Under the pieces are notes generated by a model that saw nothing but the letters and a program-made list of their open reading frames with translations, did no database searches and was not told the DNA's origin. Below are positions 39,092 through 47,338 of a DNA stretch of 64,000 nucleotides, in pieces (the stretch's first letter is position 1; each line of letters starts with the position of its first letter). Made by a program: the position numbers and the translations under genes. The stretch covers positions 186,001 through 250,000 of the forward strand of contig NZ_JANFQF010000002.1 in assembly GCF_024438035.1 (NCBI RefSeq), given 5' to 3'. This DNA comes from Rhodococcus tibetensis. GTDB lineage: Bacteria > Actinomycetota > Actinomycetes > Mycobacteriales > Mycobacteriaceae.

Positions 39092-40276
39092 TTACAGGGC
39101 AACCTCGAACAGACCGGCACCACCCAGGCCGGTCGCAGCGCACATCGTCACGACGACGTACTTCGCACCGCGCCGCTTGCCCTCGATCAAGGCGTGTCCC
39201 GCCATGCGGGCTCCGCTCATGCCGTAGGGGTGGCCGATCGAGATGGCGCCACCATTCACGTTGAGAAGTTCGTCGGGGATGCCCAGCTTGTCACGGCAGT
39301 AGACCGCCTGAACCGCGAAGGCCTCGTTGAGCTCCCACAGGCCGATATCGGAGACGCTCAGGCCGAATCGATCCAACAACGCCGGTACTGCGTACACGGG
39401 CGCGATACCCATCTCGTCGGGTTCGACGCCGACACTCGTGTAGCCCCGGAAGTATCCGAGCGGCTCGATACCTTCCTTTTCCGCGGTGTCGCGATTCATC
39501 ACGATGACCGCCGACGCACCATCGGAGAGCTGGCTGGCGTTACCCGCTGTGACACATCCATCGGCACGCATCACCGGCTTCAGTGCCTGCAGGCCTTCCA
39601 ACGTGGTGCTGGGCCGGTTGCCTTCATCGTGTGTGAGGGTGACGGTACTGAACGATTCCTCGCCAGTTTCCTTGTTCACGACTCGCTTGACCGATTCCAT
39701 CGGAACGATCTCGTCGTCCAGCAGACCTGCCGCCTGCGCGGCGGCCGTGCGCTGCTGGCTCTGAAAAGAGAACTCGTCCTGAGACTCCCGGCTCACGCCG
39801 TAGCGGTCGTAGACCACCTCGGCCGTTTCGATCATGTGCATGTAGTAGTCGGGCTTGTTCTGCCTGATCCACGGCTCTTCGATCATGAAGTCGTAGCCCG
39901 GGACCTGAATCATGCTGATCGACTCGACGCCGCCGGCGGCGACCACATCGAGCCCCCCCTGGAGCACACGATAGGAACCCGCGACAATCGCTTCCAACCC
40001 CGACGTACAGAACTTGCTGACGGTGATTGCCGGTGTAGTGACAGGGATTCCGGCGCGGATCGCGACCTGACGCGCGATATCACCGCTTTGCACTCCGGTC
40101 GTGAGGGCGGCTCCCATCACGACGTCCTGGACGCGAGAGGGCTCGAGTCCGGCCTTCTTCAGCGCGTGCTCGACGGCGTGCCCTCCCAAGGTCGCACTGT
40201 GGCTATTGTTGAACGCCCCGCGATACGCCTTTCCGATGGGGGTACGCGCCGTCGAGACGATTGCCGCTTCTCTCAT
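39092..40276 (-). CDS. Acetyl-CoA acetyltransferase (thiolase)
   Basis: This 394-residue thiolase cleaves 3-ketoacyl-CoA or condenses acetyl-CoA units. The nucleophile is Cys90 in [33 protein letters not shown] holds the general base His, and [16 protein letters not shown] the second catalytic Cys. [14 protein letters not shown] is also present. It starts 48 bases after the upstream enoyl-CoA hydratase on the same strand, so the two form a beta-oxidation pair under the promoter at 41247-41275. The 255 bases between its end and the TetR start hold no clear gene. Confidence 0.95.
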   Translation of the reverse strand: MREAAIVSTARTPIGKAYRGAFNNSHSATLGGHAVEHALKKAGLEPSRVQDVVMGAALTTGVQSGDIARQVAIRAGIPVTTPAITVSKFCTSGLEAIVAGSYRVLQGGLDVVAAGGVESISMIQVPGYDFMIEEPWIRQNKPDYYMHMIETAEVVYDRYGVSRESQDEFSFQSQQRTAAAQAAGLLDDEIVPMESVKRVVNKETGEESFSTVTLTHDEGNRPSTTLEGLQALKPVMRADGCVTAGNASQLSDGASAVIVMNRDTAEKEGIEPLGYFRGYTSVGVEPDEMGIAPVYAVPALLDRFGLSVSDIGLWELNEAFAVQAVYCRDKLGIPDELLNVNGGAISIGHPYGMSGARMAGHALIEGKRRGAKYVVVTMCAATGLGGAGLFEVAL

Positions 40277-40324
40277 GATTCTTCTGTCCTTCGATGTTGA
40301 TGTTGTCGGCCGGTGCGTTCCGAC

Positions 40325-41134
40325 TCAGTTACCGGTGTATACGCCGGCGCGGCGCTGGAGGAACGACGCGACGCCTTCGGCGGCGTCGCTGCTTCCGACG
40401 ACCTCGGACCGCAGCTCAGGAACTACCTTGAAGGCGGCCGGAGTTCCCTCAGCGGCAGCAAGGCGGGACACGGCCAGCGAGTGACGCACTGCCATCGGCG
40501 CCGCTGCCGCGATCTCATTGGCCAACTCGAGGGCCCGATCGAAGAGCTCATCCGCCGGAACGACTTCTTGTACCAGACCGATCCGGTGCGCTTCCGTCGC
40601 ATTCAAGTGATTGCCGGTGAGCAGGTACCGTTGCGCATTGGCATAGCCGACACGCTCGGCCCATCGCGCCGCCCCACCGCCGAACGCAAAGACACCGCGC
40701 AGAACCTCCGGCTGGCCGAACAGCGTGCCCTCGGCGGCGACGATAAATTCACCAGCGAGCGCGAGCTCGAGTCCGCCAGCGAAGCACATGCCATGAACAG
40801 CGGAAATCACCGGCTTCGACAACCGAGAGCCCTCCATTCCGAAGGGGTCGTACTCTCCTTCGCTGTAGACCAGCGCACCGCTTTCGACGAGGTCCTTCAG
40901 TTGCGTCATATCCGCTCCAGCGCAGAACACCCCTCCCTCGCCGTACAGCACGGCACAGCGCAGATCGTCATCGCTGTCGTAACGCTTGTATGCCTCGGCC
41001 AGGGCCGAGAACATCTCTCCAGTCAACGCATTCTTCTTGTCGGGCCGATTCAGGCCGATCAACAGCACGTTTCCGCGTACCTCGGTGGTGACAGTGCTGG
41101 ACTTCACGCCGGCTTCGATCGTCGATTCAGGCAT
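40325..41134 (-). CDS. Enoyl-CoA hydratase/isomerase, crotonase family (first)
   Basis: This 269-residue crotonase-fold protein hydrates or isomerises enoyl-CoA. It shows LLIGLNRPDKKNALTGEMFS, the oxyanion-hole GGVFCAGADMTQLKDL, and VHGMCFAGGLELALAGEFIV followed by GQPEVLRGVFAFGGGAARW. The acidic residue typical of hydratases at the second position is replaced in part (G-V-F-A-F-G-G), so the exact reaction is uncertain. It is the first gene of the hydratase-thiolase operon. Confidence 0.9.
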   Translation of the reverse strand: MPESTIEAGVKSSTVTTEVRGNVLLIGLNRPDKKNALTGEMFSALAEAYKRYDSDDDLRCAVLYGEGGVFCAGADMTQLKDLVESGALVYSEGEYDPFGMEGSRLSKPVISAVHGMCFAGGLELALAGEFIVAAEGTLFGQPEVLRGVFAFGGGAARWAERVGYANAQRYLLTGNHLNATEAHRIGLVQEVVPADELFDRALELANEIAAAAPMAVRHSLAVSRLAAAEGTPAAFKVVPELRSEVVGSSDAAEGVASFLQRRAGVYTGN

Positions 41135-41549
41135 TCTCTACGTTCCTTCTGTTGGACGAATTGCGGCCCACACGAAGGCGAGCGCTTGTTGGCGGGACGA
41201 ACGTCGCCGGTTCGGTTCTGCCGATACCGGCAACGCGGCTAACTTGACGATAGAGAACAGTCTCTCTCATGTCAACGGTGGGTTTCCTGTAGATGCGGTA
41301 GATATCGAAGCGGTCGTCGGGATAGAGACGAGCACACTCAGGCTGGCCGATCCTGACAGTAGAAAACTGAAACAACATAGCCCGCAAGGTGTCTCACGTT
41401 GGCTGTGGATTATCTCGTCCACATGCCTCCGACTCGTCGGCCTCTGTGCTGCAGAGTGCTGGTGTCAGCAGGCCTGTGTTGATCACCGCCGGGGGAGTCG
41501 CCCAAGGATCAAATTGTCGAACATCATTCGCTTTGTCGTGGCTCCGGGA
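41135..41549. other. Intergenic region upstream of the hydratase-thiolase operon
   Basis: These 415 bases hold the promoter and operator at 41244-41275 and no convincing gene. The part between 41280 and 41540 is AT-richer than its surroundings, with no long conserved frame. Confidence 0.5.
41244..41275 (-). promoter_or_regulatory. Promoter with embedded operator TAGAGAACAGTCTCTC
   Basis: Minus-strand TTGACA (41275-41270), 17 bases, then TATCGT (41252-41247) is a strong promoter driving the hydratase-thiolase operon. The spacer contains the palindromic TAGAGAACAGTCTCTC (41251-41266). The same element occupies the same place in the promoter of the helical-protein array at 44564-44592. A plus-strand TTGACG at 41244 mirrors the -35, making the whole site roughly symmetric. 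Confidence 0.75.
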
Positions 41550-42275
41550 TCACTCGAGAAAACGCGCAATTGCGGCCTTGGCTTCTACTGAATGGCAACG
41601 TTTCCTGAACAGTTCGGCTTCCTCGTCGATTACCTGTAGAACGTCGAGTCGGTCGCGATGGAGGAGACGTTTGGTGATCCGCACCGATTCGGCGGGTAGT
41701 TCCTGGAGGGAGGTTGCCGCCTCGAGTGCTGTAGAGAGTGCAGTCCCGTCGGCGACTACGCGGTTGATGAGGCCAGCCTCTTCGGCGCGGCCCGAGGTGA
41801 ATTTTTTCCCCAGCATCAACAACTCGGTGGCCAATTTGACACCGGCGATACGGGGCAACAAGAGCGTTGTGGCGCCTTCAGGGGTCAGGCCTAAGGTTAC
41901 AAACGGCAGCGAGAAGACGGTCGAGCTGCCCGCGAAAGCCAAGTCGCAATGCAGGAGCATGCTCGCGCCGATGCCGACTGCGAATCCCTCGACCGCTGCG
42001 ACAATCGGTTTTTCTGTCGCGACCAAGGTTCGTAGAAGATCGAACGCAGCCATCGAATCGGGATGATCCCGGAAATCGATCAGATCATTGCCGGCGGTGA
42101 AGACGCCACCACTTCCCGTAATTACGATGACTCGAACTTCGTGGTCGCGGTCGGCCTCCACAATTCCCTCGGCCAGTGCAACATAGGTTTCAATATCGAA
42201 GGCGTTGCGTTTGGATGGTCTATTTATTGTCAACACGCGAATTCCGGGATCAACCGTATCGGTAATGAGGGACAT
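41550..42275 (-). CDS. Enoyl-CoA hydratase/isomerase, crotonase family (second)
   Basis: This 241-residue crotonase-fold protein shows VLTINRPSKRNAFDIETYVA, the oxyanion-hole GGVFTAGNDLIDF and VAAVEGFAVGIGASMLLHCD. FSLPFVTLGLTPEGATTLLL places Pro-Glu at the second catalytic loop, as in isomerase-type members (ECI/PaaB-like). ATG 42275 follows GAAGGA; the upstream extension to 42470 is not conserved in the family. Its promoter is the TTGACG-N17-TAGTCT at 42545-42573, giving a leader of about 265 bases. Confidence 0.9.
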   Translation of the reverse strand: MSLITDTVDPGIRVLTINRPSKRNAFDIETYVALAEGIVEADRDHEVRVIVITGSGGVFTAGNDLIDFRDHPDSMAAFDLLRTLVATEKPIVAAVEGFAVGIGASMLLHCDLAFAGSSTVFSLPFVTLGLTPEGATTLLLPRIAGVKLATELLMLGKKFTSGRAEEAGLINRVVADGTALSTALEAATSLQELPAESVRITKRLLHRDRLDVLQVIDEEAELFRKRCHSVEAKAAIARFLE

Positions 42276-42676
42276 CTGATTCCTTCGAGGGTTGGTGCGC
42301 AAATGTGGTGTGGGACCTGCGGTAAACATGGCACATTTGCCGAATGGTGCGGCCGCGCGGCCGATGGTGTGCACCGACTCCTCCTGCCGCACCTTCAGGT
42401 TTTCGTACGTCATGGATGGCTTCTGCGTGAGTGCCTCGACGTGCCTGCAAGGCCTTGTGCCGATGGCCATGCGTTCGGCGTTCGAAGCGCGCCGCAGCGG
42501 TCGGGTGGGTGCGCGTTGTACGCCGACCGGCCCCGATCCGCGTTAGACTAATCCGTCTAGACCGGATCGTCAAGATTTGAGGGTGGAAAGGGCGTCGCTT
42601 GTCTCGGGGTATCGAACCGATGACCAAACCGATTACAGTCATGTCGGTGGAACCAAATTCCGGAGAAGGCTTGGCC
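42276..42676. other. Divergent intergenic region, hydratase 2 and CGNR regulator
   Basis: These 401 bases between divergent genes hold the minus-strand promoter and GTCTAGAC element at 42545-42573, but no convincing gene. The leader of the hydratase transcript is unusually long. Confidence 0.45.
42545..42573 (-). promoter_or_regulatory. Promoter with GTCTAGAC operator-like element
   Basis: Minus-strand TTGACG (42573-42568), 17 bases, then TAGTCT (42550-42545). The spacer reads ATCCGGTCTAGACGGAT, a near-palindrome around GTCTAGAC. The core matches the palindrome upstream of the TetR gene at 38835, so that TetR protein may control this promoter. Confidence 0.55.
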
Positions 42677-43273
42677 ATGGAGTGGTCCGCCTCCGCGCGG
42701 TACGAAATTGCGCCTGCGCCGTACGGGTTGGCGTTGGTGCACGACTTTGTCAACACGATTTCGGCCGGTCGTCCGCGGGCCATCGACCTACTCGGCGGCC
42801 TTCCTGACGCACAGGCTTGGCTCGATAAGGCGCTGGCGAACTGGGCAGCGCAATCAGGGCAGTCGGCCGCGCCGGTACATCTCTCCGCGCATGACCTGCA
42901 GGAACTCATCGGGCTGCGCGCCGAATTGCGGCGGCTGCTTGCGCCGCCCGTGGGCGGCGACAGCCACGCGGCGCCGGCAGTTAATGTCGCGGCAGCGGCT
43001 CTACGGTTGGATCGCGGTGGACGGGCGGTCCTGGAGCCGCGCGGACAAGGGTGGCGGTACATCGCCGCTGTGATCTTGCTCGAGGTTTTCCAGGCCCAGC
43101 AGGCGGGCGCGTGGCGCCGACTGAAGATTTGCCGCAATGTGCGCTGCGGGGCGGCGTTCTACGATTCCTCGCGCAATAACAGCGGGGTGTGGCATTCCGC
43201 CAAGCTGTGCGGAAACCCGGAGAACCTGCGTGCTCACAGGGCCCGTCAGCGGGTCCGGACCCCCGGAACGTAG
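42677..43273 (+). CDS. CGNR zinc-finger regulator (ABATE domain)
   Basis: This 198-residue protein has an N-terminal ABATE domain (GLALVHDFVNTISAGRPRAI, then DLLGGLPDAQAWLDKA) and a C-terminal CGNR zinc finger. The finger is visible as CRNVRCGAAFYDSSRNNSGV, then the C-G-N pair and the helix ENLRAHRARQR. Such proteins are presumed stress-induced transcription factors. ATG 42677 has GGAGAAGG seven bases upstream; ATGs at 42599, 42620 and 42641 are in frame but have no such site. It lies 134 bases before the Old Yellow Enzyme gene and may regulate it. Confidence 0.88.
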   Translation: MEWSASARYEIAPAPYGLALVHDFVNTISAGRPRAIDLLGGLPDAQAWLDKALANWAAQSGQSAAPVHLSAHDLQELIGLRAELRRLLAPPVGGDSHAAPAVNVAAAALRLDRGGRAVLEPRGQGWRYIAAVILLEVFQAQQAGAWRRLKICRNVRCGAAFYDSSRNNSGVWHSAKLCGNPENLRAHRARQRVRTPGT

Positions 43274-43335
43274 AGCGCCGAGGCGGCGAGCACGAAAAGT
43301 CGCTGGTGAGGTGTCGCGATGAGGTCGTGCCGTGG

Positions 43336-43370
43336 TATGAAATGACCAAAAGGTGTACGGTCATTTCATA
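43336..43370 (+). promoter_or_regulatory. 12-bp inverted repeat in the Old Yellow Enzyme promoter
   Basis: TATGAAATGACC (43336-43347) and GGTCATTTCATA (43359-43370) are perfect complements 11 bases apart. The site overlaps a plausible promoter (TGACCA 43343, N17, TCATAT 43366) and lies 38 bases before the start codon. It is the most AT-rich stretch in the neighbourhood and a clear repressor-site candidate. Confidence 0.72.
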
Positions 43371-43407
43371 TCCCATCCGGCATCACGGAACCCTCAGGAG
43401 GAAATAC

Positions 43408-44532
43408 GTGACCACTACCCCAGGTGTCGTGCGGACCGCGCAGGTTCTCGGGCGCCCCTTCAGCGTTGGTGACCTGGTAGTCCCCAACCGCATTGTCATG
43501 GCGCCACTGACGCGGTACTTTTCGCCGGGCGGAGTTCCCGGTGCTGACGTGGCGCAGTATTACGCTCGTCGCGCTGCCGCGGACGTCGGCCTGATCATCA
43601 CCGAGGGGACCTTGGTGCATCACCCCTCATCAGGCACCAGCGAGCGGGTCCCGCGCTTCTGGGGCGGAGAAGCCCTCGCCGGTTGGCGCAATGTGGTGTC
43701 GGCTGTGCATCAGGCCGGAGGAAAGATCATCCCCCAACTTTGGCACGTGGGCTCTACTCGCACCGAAGGGGCTGGACCCATCCGTACAGCGCCGCCCGTG
43801 GGCCCCTCCGGTTTGGCACTCGATGGATTGCCCCACGGAATTGCCCTCAGTGCCGCTGATATCGATGACGTTATCGGTACCTTCGCCACCGCGGCCGCGG
43901 CCGCGCAAGACTTGGGATTCGATGGTCTGGAATTGCACGGTGCCCACGGCTACCTTGTTGATCAATTCCTCTGGGAACGAACCAATCGGCGTACCGATGC
44001 CTATGGCGGTGACCTCGCATCCCGGGTTCGCTTCGCCGCTGAGGTCGTCGAGGCGGTCCGGGCGGCAGTCACGCCCGGCTTCCCCATCTTCTTCCGGCTG
44101 TCGCAGTGGAAGTCGGGACAGTTCGACGCGCGCATCGCCCACACGCCCACGGAACTGGAGGCGATCCTGGCGCCGCTGGCCGACGCCGGCGTCGATGTCT
44201 TCCATGCTTCTACTCGGCGCTACTGGCTTCCGGAGTTCGAAGGCAGCGACCTGAACCTTGCCGGTTGGGCCAGGAAAGTCACTGGTAAGGCATCGGTTAC
44301 GGTCGGATCCGTGGGTCTGGACAAGGAGTTCGCCGGCCCAGATGGCAGGCCGACCCATACTGCGGTTGCGGACATCACTGGGCTGCTCGACCGTGCTGAA
44401 CGCGATGAATTCGACCTCGTTGCAGTCGGCCGCGCGCTGATCGCCGACCCCGAATGGGCTCGCAAAGCGCTCGCCGGTCGCCTGAACGATGCCGATCCTT
44501 ACGATGCAGCGCTCCTCGAGTCTCTCTACTGA
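43408..44532 (+). CDS. Old Yellow Enzyme family NADH:flavin oxidoreductase
   Basis: This 374-residue FMN TIM-barrel enzyme reduces activated C=C bonds. It shows VPNRIVMAPLTRYFSPGGVP, QLWHVGSTRT, the diagnostic LELHGAHGYLVDQFLWERTN followed by RRTDAYGG, and VAVGRALIADPEWARKALAG. GTG 43408 has a perfect AGGAGG site. OYEs act on enones, nitro compounds and some 2,4-dienoyl-CoA esters; the neighbours suggest a catabolic role. It lies directly before the promoter of the helical-protein array. Confidence 0.94.
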   Translation: MTTTPGVVRTAQVLGRPFSVGDLVVPNRIVMAPLTRYFSPGGVPGADVAQYYARRAAADVGLIITEGTLVHHPSSGTSERVPRFWGGEALAGWRNVVSAVHQAGGKIIPQLWHVGSTRTEGAGPIRTAPPVGPSGLALDGLPHGIALSAADIDDVIGTFATAAAAAQDLGFDGLELHGAHGYLVDQFLWERTNRRTDAYGGDLASRVRFAAEVVEAVRAAVTPGFPIFFRLSQWKSGQFDARIAHTPTELEAILAPLADAGVDVFHASTRRYWLPEFEGSDLNLAGWARKVTGKASVTVGSVGLDKEFAGPDGRPTHTAVADITGLLDRAERDEFDLVAVGRALIADPEWARKALAGRLNDADPYDAALLESLY

Positions 44533-44563
44533 CCTTCGTTGTAAACGCGGCGACAGCAACCTC

Positions 44564-44592
44564 TTGACGGTGTAGAGAACGGTCTCTACCAT
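44564..44592 (+). promoter_or_regulatory. Promoter of the helical-protein array with operator GTAGAGA-N4-TCTCTAC
   Basis: TTGACG (44564-44569), 17 bases, TACCAT (44587-44592). The spacer and -10 edge hold a perfect palindrome GTAGAGA-ACGG-TCTCTAC (44572-44589). The core TAGAGAACNGTCTCT is shared with the hydratase-thiolase promoter at 41244-41275, in the same position relative to the -35. The expected transcript start is near 44599. Confidence 0.78.
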
Positions 44593-44653
44593 TCTGTGAT
44601 GCGTCCCACAGCCAACCGGCGAGCGGGACCTCGGTCACAGTCCAGGAGCACCA

Positions 44654-44737
44654 ATGACAGCCGTCGTCACCCCGGACCTTCTCGTCACGCTGTACGACAG
44701 CGACGACCTAGCTGCGCCTGTGCCGGTGGTGTCATGA
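44654..44737 (+). CDS. 27-residue leader ORF of the helical-protein array
   Basis: A short frame with an AGGAG ribosome-binding site (44643-44648) starts at ATG 44654 and ends with TGA at 44735-44737. The stop overlaps the start of the next gene (ATGATG at 44734-44739). The product starts MTAVVTPDLLVTLYDSDDLA and codon use is like the neighbours'. It may couple translation, be a true small protein, or be the remnant of a longer gene. I recognise no family. Confidence 0.45.
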   Translation: MTAVVTPDLLVTLYDSDDLAAPVPVVS

Positions 44738-45384
44738 TGGAGGGCTTCCCGCACAGGCTCGGCGCCGTCGCGCGCAACGGCGCCGAGCCCGAGGCCGAGG
44801 TCGAGGTCGACACCACTGTGCTTCGATCGGTGTCATCCAGACGTGAAGTCTCACGCGGTACCCGGATCGGTCGTGGAGTGGTGGTGCTGGCATTGATCCC
44901 ACTCGGCGTTTTCTATCTCGGTCCGAGAATTTACGATCTCACCGCGACGCCGGGGCGCCTGCAGCAGTCTGTCGAGGCGGCAGATCACTACAACCCCGCG
45001 CTGGCTCGGCTTGTCGAGCACGAGCGGGTGACGGTGAGTGCTTTTGCGGCACTGGACAAGGTGCGTCAGTGCCTGACCGATGTTCTCGGCATGGGCGAAG
45101 CGGTGTCGGCAGAACTCGGCACCCTCATCGGAACGATATCGGTAGATCTACAGGAGATTCTCGACCATACGGGCGTCGACATCGACGGCCTGGTCGGGTC
45201 TCTCGATACCCTCAGCGCTCGCGTTGGCGCACTGCGAGCGCCGGCGAACAGTGCGGCCACCGCATTGTCGGATAACCGCGCGACGATGGCCGCCATCCTC
45301 GACGACGTGCGTGTGACGGCCGCTCGAGTACACGACACACGTCTTTCCGTGGAATCCGCAGCCACCGATCTGTCCGGAAGGTAA
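44734..45384 (+). CDS. Membrane-anchored helical protein, array member 1
   Basis: This 216-residue protein has a charged N-terminal cytoplasmic part and one membrane helix at about 52-68 (VVVLALIPLGVFYLGPRIY). An Ala/Leu/Val-rich helical outer domain of about 140 residues follows, with heptad-like spacing (LVEHERVTVSAFAALDKVRQ; DIDGLVGSLDTLSARVGALR; SVESAATDLSGR at the end). The domain has one Cys, no catalytic motif and no MCE domain. The start overlaps the 27-codon ORF. The frame is open upstream to ATG 44599, close to the expected transcript start, so a leaderless longer form is possible. No family recognised. Confidence 0.75.
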   Translation: MMEGFPHRLGAVARNGAEPEAEVEVDTTVLRSVSSRREVSRGTRIGRGVVVLALIPLGVFYLGPRIYDLTATPGRLQQSVEAADHYNPALARLVEHERVTVSAFAALDKVRQCLTDVLGMGEAVSAELGTLIGTISVDLQEILDHTGVDIDGLVGSLDTLSARVGALRAPANSAATALSDNRATMAAILDDVRVTAARVHDTRLSVESAATDLSGR

Positions 45385-45391
45385 GCAACTC

Positions 45392-45925
45392 ATGGTGTTT
45401 TTCGGACGACCGGGTGGGCCGGCCAGAACCGTTCTCGCCCTGGTAGCCGTTGGCGTACTCGGCCTGCTGTCAGTCGTGATCTTCAACCTGAACAGGAGCC
45501 TGGAGAACCAGCAACGAGTCAACGCCACCAGTGTCGGTGTTTCCGAGAGCTTCCTCGACGTCAACGATCAACTGACCGCGGAGCTCGGGGAACTGACCCA
45601 GCTGACCGGTACTGCGGAGTCGGCGCTCGACTCCATCAGGGCGTTGGGGCCACTCCTGGCGCGACTGGATCACGCCATCACGCCGGTCGCTGCGTCTCTG
45701 TCGAGCACCGCCCAAGGAGCCCAGATCACCAATGAGCAACTTGCCGCGATCGCGCAGATTCTCGGTGAGGTGCATAACGTCATCCTTCCGCTGGTGGACT
45801 CCGCCCAGGCGTTCGGTCAGCAGGGGGAAGACCTGTTGGCGGTGATCGAGGGATTGATCGCCGACTTACAGACTGCTGTCGAATCCGCGGCGACAATCAA
45901 CCAGATGCTTCCACTGCCGGGCTGA
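45392..45925 (+). CDS. Membrane-anchored helical protein, array member 2
   Basis: This 177-residue protein has a short basic N-terminus, one membrane helix (TVLALVAVGVLGLLSVVIFN, about 13-32) and a helical outer domain. Recurrent pieces are VNDQLTAELGELTQLTGTAE, LGPLLARLDHAITPVAASLS and AQILGEVHNVILPLVDSAQA. It ends with INQMLPLPG. It starts seven bases after member 1, behind GGAAGG. The plan matches its neighbours but sequence identity by eye is low. Function unknown; a structural or lipid-contacting coiled coil is possible. Confidence 0.78.
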   Translation: MVFFGRPGGPARTVLALVAVGVLGLLSVVIFNLNRSLENQQRVNATSVGVSESFLDVNDQLTAELGELTQLTGTAESALDSIRALGPLLARLDHAITPVAASLSSTAQGAQITNEQLAAIAQILGEVHNVILPLVDSAQAFGQQGEDLLAVIEGLIADLQTAVESAATINQMLPLPG

Positions 45926-45968
45926 ATACCGACCCGCCACTTATGCCTCTCGACCGACTGGACGTGAA

Positions 45969-46637
45969 ATGCGACGTAAAGACCGAAGCCTGAGAAGTCG
46001 TTCCGACATGGCTGGACCTCAAACTGCCATGTTGCCCTCGGCTACTCCACAATCAGACAGGTCCGCGGTCACTCACCCTGTCACCAAGTTTTCAGTTGCC
46101 ACCGAATGGCTGGGCAGACTAGCGGCGGTCATGTCTGCCGTGCTACTCGTGCTCGTGTTGATCGCGATTCAGGAGGGGCTGGCGGTTCGGCAAAGTACCC
46201 GCGCCATCGTGGACAACTTCAGGCAAGCCAACCAGTATTTCGACGAGCGTGCCGATCTGGCCGCACCGGCTCGTGTCCGAAAAGAGCTTTCAGACTTGAA
46301 AATCGTGCTGGCGGAATTGAATGCGGCGACCGCCGCGGACGTTGATCAGCTGGCCGCAATGCTGCCGGACATGCGGACGTTGGTTACTGCCGGTCATAAC
46401 GACGTCGATATCGCCCACCAGCTCCATGGCGTTTCCTCGTCGCTGCAGGGCGCGGCGGGATCGCTACACGCCATCTCCGCCGACGCGGACGCGGCGGTGG
46501 TCAAGGTGAACGATCGGCTTCTGGCCGCGCTGCAACTGGCCGATCAGCTCAACGCCGAACTCGAGCGTACGACGGTCAAACTCGCGCCGCTTCCAGCGCA
46601 GGGCAATGTGATCCCGGCGCCGACGGGAGGGAAGTAA
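45969..46637 (+). CDS. Membrane-anchored helical protein, array member 3
   Basis: This 222-residue protein has a longer, Ser/Thr-rich N-terminal tail, one membrane helix at about 50-67 (LAAVMSAVLLVLVLIAIQEG) and a helical domain: NFRQANQYFDERADLAAPAR, LNAATAADVDQLAAMLPDMR, LQGAAGSLHAISADADAAVV. The Pro-rich end reads APLPAQGNVIPAPTGGK. A second in-frame Met lies at residue 14. Its stop overlaps the start of member 4. No family recognised. Confidence 0.78.
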   Translation: MRRKDRSLRSRSDMAGPQTAMLPSATPQSDRSAVTHPVTKFSVATEWLGRLAAVMSAVLLVLVLIAIQEGLAVRQSTRAIVDNFRQANQYFDERADLAAPARVRKELSDLKIVLAELNAATAADVDQLAAMLPDMRTLVTAGHNDVDIAHQLHGVSSSLQGAAGSLHAISADADAAVVKVNDRLLAALQLADQLNAELERTTVKLAPLPAQGNVIPAPTGGK

Positions 46638-47299
46638 TGGTAGGCAGTCGAACTTTTGCCTCGGTTGTGCTGGCATTCGGCGTGGCGCCCGCCATCGGCT
46701 TGTGCGTGATCAATGGCTTTTTTCCCACGTTCCGCGATATCAGCGACCCTCTCGGTCGACCATCGGCCTTGAGCGTGCAGGTGATCGATTCGGCCGAAAG
46801 ACTCGACGAGCTCACCGCCGAACTGGAGCCGAAGCACGCGCGGCTCGCGGCGGATATCCAAGTTCTCGGACCCATGTCGAACGACCTAGCCGTGTTGGCC
46901 GGTCGGAGCGTCGAATTATCCCCACTGTCAGCGGCATTGACCGGCAATGCATCGCAGGTCGCGGGTATCGCGGCACCTTTGCCGGACGTTGTGACAGGCG
47001 TTACCGCGCGTTCCGGCGAGGCCGGCGCCACCGTCGATGGGTTGGCGACGGCGGTTGGTTCCGTCGCCACCGAACTGCAGGGTATCCACGACGGTTTGAC
47101 CACAATGCAGCTCACTCTTCTCGCTCTCGGCCCGAAGATGTCGGGTATCGCCTCGACGCTGGCGACGATCCAGGAAGAGGCTGCCCATGTTCGGGAGTTC
47201 GGTCCGCTCCTCGCGGTGGTCGGCCCTACCTTCAACAGTCTCGGTATCCCGCCGTTGGGTTTCGAGGCACCACCATTACCGCCGCTGCCTCATCCTTGA
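46637..47299 (+). CDS. Membrane-anchored helical protein, array member 4
   Basis: This 220-residue protein begins almost directly with a hydrophobic segment (TFASVVLAFGVAPAIGLCVI), which may be an anchor or a signal peptide. The helical domain repeats small-residue/Leu patterns: DSAERLDELTAELEPKHARL, LAVLAGRSVELSPLSAALTG, GLATAVGSVATELQGIHDGL. It ends Pro-rich (PPLGFEAPPLPPLPHP). The start overlaps the stop of member 3 by one base. No family recognised. Confidence 0.78.
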   Translation: MVGSRTFASVVLAFGVAPAIGLCVINGFFPTFRDISDPLGRPSALSVQVIDSAERLDELTAELEPKHARLAADIQVLGPMSNDLAVLAGRSVELSPLSAALTGNASQVAGIAAPLPDVVTGVTARSGEAGATVDGLATAVGSVATELQGIHDGLTTMQLTLLALGPKMSGIASTLATIQEEAAHVREFGPLLAVVGPTFNSLGIPPLGFEAPPLPPLPHP

Positions 47300-47338
47300 G
47301 CATCCGGACAGTCGATTTTGTCGTTCGACGGAGTGAAC

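Noticed and set aside
38890-39264. Possible gene between the TetR operator and the thiolase
   Set aside because: The frame overlaps the thiolase 3' end, has Arg/Pro-rich shadow-like composition and no start signal.
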